Shown: in pieces, positions 7,436 through 13,275 of the stretch
Numbering within the stretch: the stretch's first letter is position 1
Layout: each line of letters starts with the position of its first letter
Assembly: GCA_964625015.1 (NCBI GenBank)
Contig: CAZUZI010000026.1
Location: forward strand, 1 to 13,275
DNA from: UBA5209 sp964625015
Lineage (GTDB): Bacteria > Patescibacteriota > Dojkabacteria > SC72
Length of the DNA: 13,275 bases
Direction: 5' to 3'
Made by a program: the position numbers and the translations under genes
Notes under the pieces: generated by a model
Told to the model about the DNA's origin: nothing
The model's database searches: none
Seen by the model: the letters and a program-made list of their open reading frames with translations, nothing else

Positions 7436-8418
7436 ATATAACTATCGTAATGTATCATTATATTAGAGACTATTCTAACACAAAATATCCCAAAATAAAA
7501 GGATTAGATGTAAATGAATTTATTGAACAAATTCAGTATTTTAAAAAGTATTATAATTTTATATCTGGATATGATTTGATTGATTTTATAAAACACAATA
7601 AAGACTTACCTAATAACTCTCTATTGTTATCATTTGATGACGGCTATAAAGATCATTTTGATTATGTTTTTCCTATATTGAAAAAAGAAAGTATTTCAGG
7701 TTGTTTTTTTCCCATTGGTCAATGCATTGAAAAACATACAGTTTTAGATGTAAATAAGCTACATTTTATTTTAGCGTCTAGTTTCGATAAACAAGAAATA
7801 ATAAAAAAAATTATGAACAGTGTTTGTGAATACAAATCTATTCACAATTTATTAGATTTTGATGACTATTATAAAGAATGGGCAAAACCAAATAGATTTG
7901 ATACGGCAGATATAATTTTTATAAAAAGAATGTTGCAAAGAGTTTTACCGCAATTTATAAGAAGTGAAATAATTAACTATTTTTTTAGAAAATATATTAC
8001 TACGGATGAAATATCTTTTTCTAATTATTTATATATGAGCAAAGAGGATATTAAATTATTGTATAATGAAGGTATGTTTTTTGGCAGTCATACATATGAT
8101 CATTTATGGTTAGACTCATTATCTTATAAAGAGCAAGAGATACAAATAAAATATTCATTATCTTTTCTAAAATCTATATCAATATCAACGAATGATTGGA
8201 TTATGTGTTACCCTTACGGAGGATATAATAATTTAACCATAGATATATTAAAAAAATATAATTGCATTGCGGGTTTTACAGTAAACCCCGATATAGCAGA
8301 CTTAGGAAACAACAATTTTTTTACTTTGCCCAGATTAAACACAAATGATTTCCCAAAAATCAGGGATTCCCTTCCGAATATATGGACTAACAAAATCTTA
8401 GATAAAGTGAATAAATAA
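7432..8418 (+). CDS. Polysaccharide deacetylase (NodB/CE4 family)
   Basis: A NodB-homology metallohydrolase that would remove N- or O-acetyl groups from a sugar. It begins with VMYHYIRD (6-13). Motif 1 is SFDDGYKDH (67-75) with D69/D70. Motif 2 is SHTYDH (219-224), supplying the two metal-binding histidines. The third region is CYPYGGYN (259-266), and a late TLPR occurs at 298-301. About 145 residues lie between motifs 1 and 2, much longer than in compact NodB domains, indicating a helical insertion. There is no signal peptide or membrane segment, so it probably acts in the cytoplasm on a precursor or nucleotide/lipid-linked sugar rather than on exported polymer. It overlaps the GNAT stop by 4 bases and is followed after one base by the flippase. 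Confidence 0.8.
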   Translation: MNITIVMYHYIRDYSNTKYPKIKGLDVNEFIEQIQYFKKYYNFISGYDLIDFIKHNKDLPNNSLLLSFDDGYKDHFDYVFPILKKESISGCFFPIGQCIEKHTVLDVNKLHFILASSFDKQEIIKKIMNSVCEYKSIHNLLDFDDYYKEWAKPNRFDTADIIFIKRMLQRVLPQFIRSEIINYFFRKYITTDEISFSNYLYMSKEDIKLLYNEGMFFGSHTYDHLWLDSLSYKEQEIQIKYSLSFLKSISISTNDWIMCYPYGGYNNLTIDILKKYNCIAGFTVNPDIADLGNNNFFTLPRLNTNDFPKIRDSLPNIWTNKILDKVNK

Positions 8419-8419
8419 T

Positions 8420-9865
8420 ATGTTATCTTCTTTAATAAAGAAATATATTAATAAAGACTTATTAGATTTATTATTGCACTCTAAAAATTATATTTCTGCT
8501 GATTTGTTAGCTAAAGCAGGAGCTTTTTTAATTTTACCAATAATAACAAAACTTTTATCTCCGGCAGATTATGGTCTTTATGAAATATTTGTAACTACTT
8601 CTGTTATAATATCAATATTTTTTACATTAGGGATAAATAGCGCAATCACTACTTACTATTTTGACAATACGATTGGTAATTTTAAAGTATTTATTAGATC
8701 TAATCTATACGCCTTATTATTAGTCAATACAATTATATTAGGCATATCCATACTATTTTCATCGTCACTTTCAGTTTTTTTAAAGATTGATAAATCTATA
8801 TTTTTTCTTTCAATCATAGCGGCTTTTTTAACTTCATATATTGAGATTTATCTTGGTTATTTACAAGCCATAAAAAATAGTAAAACATACTCAATAATTT
8901 CATCAAGTAAATTCCTATTTATTTTTATTATTGGAATACCATTTATTTTGTTATTGAAAAGCGAAAAATACAAAGGATTAATATACTCGGAAATATTTAT
9001 ACAGGTCGTTTTATTTATTATTTCAATATTATCATTATATAAAATATCTTCTCATGGATTTGTAATTAAATATATAAAAAAAGCATTCTTTTTTGGAATG
9101 CCTCTTTTGCCCCATATTTTATCAGGATATTTATTGGTTCAGTTTGATAAAATTATAATAAATCAATTAGTTGGAGAAACAGAAACCGGCTTATATTCAA
9201 TCGCATATAGAATTGGTATGATAATGAGTATATTTGTAAGTGGAATTAACAAATCATGGGTGCCATTTTTCTTTGAAAAATTAAAAGAGAGTAATAAAGA
9301 AGCAATAGTCTCGCTATCAATAAAAACGACTAAACTTATTTCTTTAATTGGATCTATGTTACTTTTGTTTTCAAATGAAATTCTTATAGTAATGGCAGAT
9401 AAACAATATCACTCCTCTTTAAATGTTATTCCTTACATAATATTAAGCTATATTTTCGTTTATTATTATACAATCTATGTAAATTACTCATTTTATTGGA
9501 AAAAAACTTTATATATTTCAATTATTACTTTCATCACAGCTTTATTTAATATAGCATTGAATTACTTAATAATCCCTAAAGTTGGTTATATAGGAGCGGC
9601 TCAGACAACTCTTCTTTGTTATATTTTTCTTTTTATAGCTAACTACGTTAATGTTAAATATATTATTAAGGATAAACTTTTTATTCCAATTTTTCCAATA
9701 ATCAAATACATTATATTACCATTGATAAGTATGTTTGTTGTAATAATATTATATAAATTCATAAGTAATGTCTTTATTAATTTTTCATTAAAAATATTCT
9801 TAACGATACTTATTATTATTATTCTATATTGTAATGAAGTAAAACGTATAATATTTAAAAAATAG
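8420..9865 (+). CDS. Wzx-type oligosaccharide flippase (polysaccharide biosynthesis protein, MOP superfamily)
   Basis: The 481-residue very hydrophobic protein has roughly a dozen predicted membrane helices. The N-terminal ISADLLAKAGAFLILPIITK (25-44) followed by LSPADYGLYEIF (46-57) is the signature of polysaccharide_synt/Wzx proteins. GLYSIAYRIG-IMS and the WVPFFFE loop near the middle also fit the family. Such flippases move undecaprenyl-diphosphate-linked repeat units across the inner membrane. Flippases sort poorly by sequence, so the cargo, presumably the sialylated or NulO-containing unit, is inferred from the operon. ATG lies one base after the deacetylase stop with no clear Shine-Dalgarno, suggesting coupling. 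It ends the plus operon, seven bases before the stop of the converging minus operon. The symbol wzx is a functional label only. Confidence 0.82.
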   Translation: MLSSLIKKYINKDLLDLLLHSKNYISADLLAKAGAFLILPIITKLLSPADYGLYEIFVTTSVIISIFFTLGINSAITTYYFDNTIGNFKVFIRSNLYALLLVNTIILGISILFSSSLSVFLKIDKSIFFLSIIAAFLTSYIEIYLGYLQAIKNSKTYSIISSSKFLFIFIIGIPFILLLKSEKYKGLIYSEIFIQVVLFIISILSLYKISSHGFVIKYIKKAFFFGMPLLPHILSGYLLVQFDKIIINQLVGETETGLYSIAYRIGMIMSIFVSGINKSWVPFFFEKLKESNKEAIVSLSIKTTKLISLIGSMLLLFSNEILIVMADKQYHSSLNVIPYIILSYIFVYYYTIYVNYSFYWKKTLYISIITFITALFNIALNYLIIPKVGYIGAAQTTLLCYIFLFIANYVNVKYIIKDKLFIPIFPIIKYIILPLISMFVVIILYKFISNVFINFSLKIFLTILIIIILYCNEVKRIIFKK

Positions 9866-9872
9866 CTCTTAT

Positions 9873-11141
9873 TTATTTGTATTCAAAAACCAGCGCCTTC
9901 TTTTTTTCTTCTACGATATTAAGTATTTGATTAATATTATTTTTTAGAAGGGCTTCCATATCTATATTATTCTTTACCGTATAACAAAAAACATTAAAAT
10001 CAATGTTACACATATCCCATGTTTTTGAATAAATAGCTACAGGAAGACAATTATTAATTAATGAATCCAATAAAGCGGTAGAATGAAATGAAATTGATAT
10101 TAAAATATTATTTTTAATCAAGCTATTATTAATATCATCACCTATATATTTATCAAATATTACATTTTCTGATATTAAAGCGTTATACCAATCGTCCGGA
10201 TCGTTTGGATGCGGCCTTATAATTAGCTTCCAATCAGAATATTTTTTAAAAATATTAATATATTCTTTAATTTCGGATATTCTTGACTCTTTTGTATAAT
10301 AATATCCAGACGGTATATATTCAAGAGCCCACAATGCCGTTTTCATCAATTTATTTGTAGTTATATTTTTATGATTTAATATTTTTTCTTTAGATACATA
10401 ATAAGAATAATTTTCAATCTTTCCTAAATGTTTTTCAAAAAATTTCTTATCCCAAGGAGAGTAAAATATTATTTCATTAAATTTAATTGGTAAATAAAAA
10501 TTATAAAGGATACCATGTTGAATGAAGCAGGATTGTAATAAATATTTTTTACATATATCTCTAACAGCAAAACCAATAGGGCCGTCTGTAAAATAAATTA
10601 TTTTTTTAATATCAGAATCAGTTTTTATTATATCACTTAAAGTGTAATAATATTTAAAATAATGATATAATGATGCTATATAATTTAATGAACCATAAAA
10701 AAACAACTTATTTAACGCTTTTTTGATCTCTTTATCGGGAAATTTTGTGAAAAACAAATAACTAACATCTAAAATACCAAAAAAAAAGGTTTTAAAAACA
10801 ATATATAGTGGAAATAAAAGAGAATTCATATTTTCATAAAATTTGATATTTCCTTTTTCATACTCTTTTAATACTTTAACATGAGATTTTGTAGATATGA
10901 GATACAATTTATTATCCATTTTAGATATTGATACGGTGCTTTTTGATTGTTTTTTAATTATAGTCTTGTTGTAAATAATTCTTTTTAATATACTAATTTT
11001 TTTTACAAGAGGCATGGTTTTGTTAATTTCAGAAAACAGTGGTTCCATAACATAATAAGTACTAAAGAATATTTTTATTCTTTCTTTTAGCGGTTTTATT
11101 GATTGATTAATTGATACTAAAATATTTTCTCTCGAATACAA
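9873..11141 (-). CDS. GT-B-like glycosyltransferase, candidate sialyl/nonulosonic-acid transferase
   Basis: I do not recognise a named gene. The 422-residue protein carries spaced motifs seen in capsule and polysialic-acid type GT-B enzymes: FTDG (184-187), FIQHG (206-210), IIRPHPND (307-314) and SISFHSTALLDSL (349-361). Bacterial sialyltransferases of families GT38/GT52/GT80 share a D/E-D/E-G motif, an HP motif and an S-S/T motif, and KpsS/KpsC and CDP-glycerol transferases have related HG and HP signatures. The match is by pattern only, and the first motif is TDG rather than the full acidic pair. A hydrophobic patch near 107-132 may attach it to the membrane. It is the only nucleotide-sugar-type transferase visible in a locus that makes a CMP-sugar. 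It starts with TTG after AAAGAGG (11147-11153) and is last in the minus operon. Confidence 0.6.
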   Translation of the reverse strand: MYSRENILVSINQSIKPLKERIKIFFSTYYVMEPLFSEINKTMPLVKKISILKRIIYNKTIIKKQSKSTVSISKMDNKLYLISTKSHVKVLKEYEKGNIKFYENMNSLLFPLYIVFKTFFFGILDVSYLFFTKFPDKEIKKALNKLFFYGSLNYIASLYHYFKYYYTLSDIIKTDSDIKKIIYFTDGPIGFAVRDICKKYLLQSCFIQHGILYNFYLPIKFNEIIFYSPWDKKFFEKHLGKIENYSYYVSKEKILNHKNITTNKLMKTALWALEYIPSGYYYTKESRISEIKEYINIFKKYSDWKLIIRPHPNDPDDWYNALISENVIFDKYIGDDINNSLIKNNILISISFHSTALLDSLINNCLPVAIYSKTWDMCNIDFNVFCYTVKNNIDMEALLKNNINQILNIVEEKKKALVFEYK

Positions 11142-11146
11142 AAAAA

Positions 11147-11153
11147 CCTCTTT
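11147..11153 (-). promoter_or_regulatory. Ribosome binding site supporting the TTG start of the GT-B-like gene
   Basis: On the minus strand AAAGAGG is followed by five T and then TTG at 11141-11139. This is the strongest Shine-Dalgarno near the reading frame's 5' end and there is no nearby in-frame ATG, so TTG is the probable initiator. Confidence 0.65.
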
Positions 11154-11194
11154 AAAAATTTAAATTAAATAATTTTTTAAATAATAAATATATT

Positions 11195-11802
11195 TCAACT
11201 AATTAATTTAAAATAATATATCTTTGCAAATTCTATACCTAGAAATTTAATTATTTCAAATTTATCAATCTTTAAATTATATTTATTAATATATTATCGA
11301 TATCAGAATATGAATAATTATGCTTTTTGATCCCTTTTAAAAAAGCTCCTATCTTATAAAACCATCCCCAAAAACTCTTAGATATTATTGTAATAATAAA
11401 TATTGAGTCAGGCTTTAAATACGAGGAAATTTTTGAAAATAATTCAGCCAATTCATTTTTTGATAAGTACTCAGTCATCCAAAAAGAAACAATATAATTG
11501 TATTTTTTCTCTAAAGGAATATATTTATCAATATCTAAGCAATTACAAGAATAAAATTCTACATTTGAAAGTTTAAACAGATGAGAATTGATATCAATAC
11601 CGGTAATTTTATTATTATTTTCCAATAAAATCTTTGTGTATTTTCCTGTGCCAAATCCTAATTCTAAAACATCTGAGTTTTTAATATTTTCTTTCAAAAA
11701 ATATTTTATTGTATTGTTACCATTTTTATATATTAAATCCATGATACTTTTATTTTCATAGGAATTATTAGTTACATTTTTATATCTTTGATAATTTTTC
11801 AT
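11195..11802 (-). pseudogene. Class I SAM methyltransferase with a frameshifted C-terminus
   Basis: The first frame gives 176 residues ending at TAA 11274-11272. It has motif I VLELGFGTGK (45-54), an acidic GID (68-70), the FWMTEYLS helix (107-114) and the LKPDSIFIITI strand (129-139), so the SAM-binding core is complete. The usual C-terminal tail is missing. In the minus-strand frame one base behind, translation continues without stop from about 11293 to TGA at 11197-11195 as NKYNLKIDKFEIIKF then LGIEFAKIYYFKLIS, which is exactly the kind of tail such enzymes carry. Restoring one A within about 11275-11293 would give a protein of about 202 residues. This is either a real recent mutation, a slippage site, or a sequencing error in an AT-only stretch. 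With the tail included, the gap to the next gene shrinks from 130 to 53 bases. It starts 8 bases after the neighbouring methyltransferase stop. Confidence 0.7.
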
Positions 11803-11810
11803 AAGGCGCC

Positions 11811-12545
11811 TTATTTTTTGGCAATTGCCAAAATGTCTTTATCAAATATTTTAAGCGTTTTTCTACCATATAAATGACTTAAAATATATAGTAACCCTGA
11901 AATAATAAATGCTGAAAACTTTGCTATATAATTAAAAGGATTTAAGTAAAATATGTAAATATCTGTTCCGACTAATTTTATATCACTAAAATCACAAGCA
12001 AAAAGAAGTTCTCGAATACTAACTTCTGTAAAACCAATCTCATGAGTAAAGTCAATATACCGCCCACCCGATGCGGTTATTGGATTAGCCATATTTGGAG
12101 TTTTAATCAAAATTATTCCATCTTTTTTTAATGAATTATACATAAGTTGTATTACTTCAAATATTTCTTCTCTCTTCATATGTTCAATTACATCATTAAA
12201 AATTATTACATCAAATGTATCAATATTGTTTTGTAGATAATCGGCAAGAGGCGAATTAACAGCTTTAAATCCTTTTTGTATACAAAAATTTACAAGTTCT
12301 TCAGAAATATCGACTCCATTTACATCTTGATACCCCTCTTTTGTTAAAGCGGATAAAAAATGTCCCAATCCGCAACCAGCATCTAAAATTTTGACACTTT
12401 TATCTTTGGGTAAATATTTTAAATAGTTTCTTCTAAAATATCTTCTATGAACATCATAATCTTTATCTAATTTTAATCCTTCTCTATTTTTCCCAAAAAT
12501 ACTATCAATATATTTTGAATAAATTGCGCTACGATAATCTTTCAT
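11811..12545 (-). CDS. Class I SAM-dependent methyltransferase (UbiG/Methyltransf_23-like)
   Basis: The 244-residue protein has a clear SAM-binding fold: motif I ILDAGCGLG (53-61), acidic GVDIS (77-81), FNDVIEHM (116-123) and the strand-5 region LKKDGIILIKTPN (139-151). GGRYIDFTHEIGFT (160-173) is a segment common in methyltransferases of O-antigen and capsule clusters. A hydrophobic C-terminal stretch (about 205-225) may bind the membrane. It probably methylates a sugar or the terminal residue of the glycan; the exact substrate is unknown. The start ATG at 12545 has AAGGA (12558-12554) 8 bases upstream and lies inside the end of the preceding deacetylase gene (17-base overlap), which indicates cotranscription. 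The motifs are less degenerate than in the plus-strand methyltransferase at 5411. Confidence 0.82.
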   Translation of the reverse strand: MKDYRSAIYSKYIDSIFGKNREGLKLDKDYDVHRRYFRRNYLKYLPKDKSVKILDAGCGLGHFLSALTKEGYQDVNGVDISEELVNFCIQKGFKAVNSPLADYLQNNIDTFDVIIFNDVIEHMKREEIFEVIQLMYNSLKKDGIILIKTPNMANPITASGGRYIDFTHEIGFTEVSIRELLFACDFSDIKLVGTDIYIFYLNPFNYIAKFSAFIISGLLYILSHLYGRKTLKIFDKDILAIAKK

Positions 12546-13275
12546 TTAATAATTCCTTTGAAAATTTTATAATTTTTTCAATATTTCTTAAAAACCTTTC
12601 CAGCATCCATTTATTTCGTATAAAAGGAGTCTTATTAATCATTATTTCCATACTATGAAACATCATAACTATAACATTGTTTTTATTTTTTTTCAATAAT
12701 TTCTTAAGAATTCGTTTTTGTTCCCATACAAACATATGCGTTGGTCTTATCCAGTTATAAAATAACCAATTATTCGGTAAAAACTTTCCCAAGATTCCCA
12801 ATCTTTTACCCATAATTGTTATTGGTACTTCAATAACTCCTATACTATCTTTTTCTTCTGATGGTTTATAAAAACTGTCATTTGATATCCAATAAGGTTT
12901 GAATGGCGCATTTGAATGATCGGGACCTCCCTGTTTTGACCAATTTATACCGGGAGTCGCAGAACTATCGTATTTGTATCCCAACTCTTTCAATATTTTT
13001 ATTGTATCCAAGTCCGCCCCATATCTTGCCGCCCTGTACCAAATTGGTCTCGCTCCGAGCTTTTGTTCGATTAGTTCTGTGAGGTTTTTTAATTTTTCAT
13101 ATTCTATTTCATAAGAACAAGCGTAACAAGGGTACTCTGAAGAAGACTTTCCTGCAATATCTATCTTATCCGGATTGATTTCTTCCGAATGTAAATGAGC
13201 TCCAATTATAGCGCCTTTTATAATCTCATCTTTTAATACATTACAACTTTCGTTGTCTTCAAGAACCGCAGGAGA
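12529..13275 (-). CDS. Polysaccharide deacetylase family protein, C-terminal part (5' end outside window)
   Basis: The minus-strand frame is open from the right edge (base 13275) to the stop at 12529, showing 248 residues; the N-terminus is missing. The TTG at 13011 is internal, because conserved sequence continues upstream of it. In the visible fragment, GAHLHS (25-30) is the second metal-binding motif, YRAARYGAD (80-88) matches the R-A-x-R-G region, LGYKYDSSATPG (98-109) is typical of this subgroup, and FHSME (207-211) is the late conserved histidine segment. The first Asp-Asp motif would lie off the window. It would deacetylate an amino sugar of the surface glycan. It belongs to a different subgroup from the NodB protein at 7432. 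It overlaps the next methyltransferase by 17 bases and heads the visible part of the minus operon. Confidence 0.8.
   Translation of the reverse strand, partial: SPAVLEDNESCNVLKDEIIKGAIIGAHLHSEEINPDKIDIAGKSSSEYPCYACSYEIEYEKLKNLTELIEQKLGARPIWYRAARYGADLDTIKILKELGYKYDSSATPGINWSKQGGPDHSNAPFKPYWISNDSFYKPSEEKDSIGVIEVPITIMGKRLGILGKFLPNNWLFYNWIRPTHMFVWEQKRILKKLLKKNKNNVIVMMFHSMEIMINKTPFIRNKWMLERFLRNIEKIIKFSKELLNERLS

Noticed and set aside
2539..9865. Alternative genetic code (TGA read as Trp or Gly)
   Set aside because: TGA ends neuB, neuA and the GT-C gene exactly at family-appropriate lengths with the next start adjoining, and Trp is encoded by TGG.
9866..9960. Bidirectional rho-independent terminator between converging operons
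   Set aside because: There are T-runs (around 9900-9907) but no GC-rich inverted repeat beside them.
11803..11812. Perfect palindrome AAGGCGCCTT between the two minus-strand methyltransferases
   Set aside because: It is only 10 bases, has no loop or T-run, and mostly coincides with the stop codon and a weak Shine-Dalgarno; probably chance.
12529..13011. TTG at 13011 as the start of a 160-residue protein
   Set aside because: The same frame continues without stop to the window edge and upstream residues include conserved deacetylase motifs (GAHLHS, RAARYG).

Overview
This strongly AT-rich bacterial window is best read as a cell-surface glycan (capsule, LOS/LPS or glycoprotein glycan) locus built around sialic acid or a close nonulosonic acid. 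Ordinary TAA/TGA/TAG stops, Shine-Dalgarno sites of AGGAG/GGGAG type and two probable TTG starts indicate the standard bacterial code. From memory, NeuB and NeuC resemble the Campylobacter jejuni LOS-type enzymes (NeuB1/NeuC1). That alone does not fix the host, which could be any low-GC Gram-negative or a candidate phylum.

Left edge (1-636): the 3' end of a large repeat protein made of five exact-length 41-residue units. Each unit combines an FG-GAP/VCBS-type calcium loop with a tectonin-like stretch. Then 244 bases of leader (637-880) hold a possible promoter and a possible 40-codon ORF.

Plus-strand operon (881-9865): eight tightly packed genes with overlaps of 1-4 bases or gaps of at most 21 bases. 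They are a GT-C membrane glycosyltransferase, neuB, neuC, neuA, a SAM methyltransferase, a GNAT acyltransferase, a NodB/CE4 polysaccharide deacetylase, and a Wzx-type flippase. NeuC makes ManNAc from UDP-GlcNAc, NeuB condenses it with PEP and NeuA activates the product as a CMP-sugar. The methyltransferase, GNAT and deacetylase genes could tailor the sugar or the finished repeat unit, and the flippase exports it.

Minus-strand operon (9873 to beyond 13275), converging on the first with only 7 bases between stop codons. In transcription order it has a second, unrelated-looking polysaccharide deacetylase (5' end outside the window), a SAM methyltransferase, a second methyltransferase whose C-terminus is broken by an apparent one-base deletion, and a GT-B-like glycosyltransferase with HG, HP and S-x-S/T motifs. 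This last gene is the best candidate in view for a nonulosonic-acid transferase.

No RNA genes, insertion sequences, CRISPR arrays or attachment sites were seen. No Wzy polymerase and no initiating sugar-phosphate transferase were recognised, so the locus probably extends beyond the window or uses genes elsewhere.
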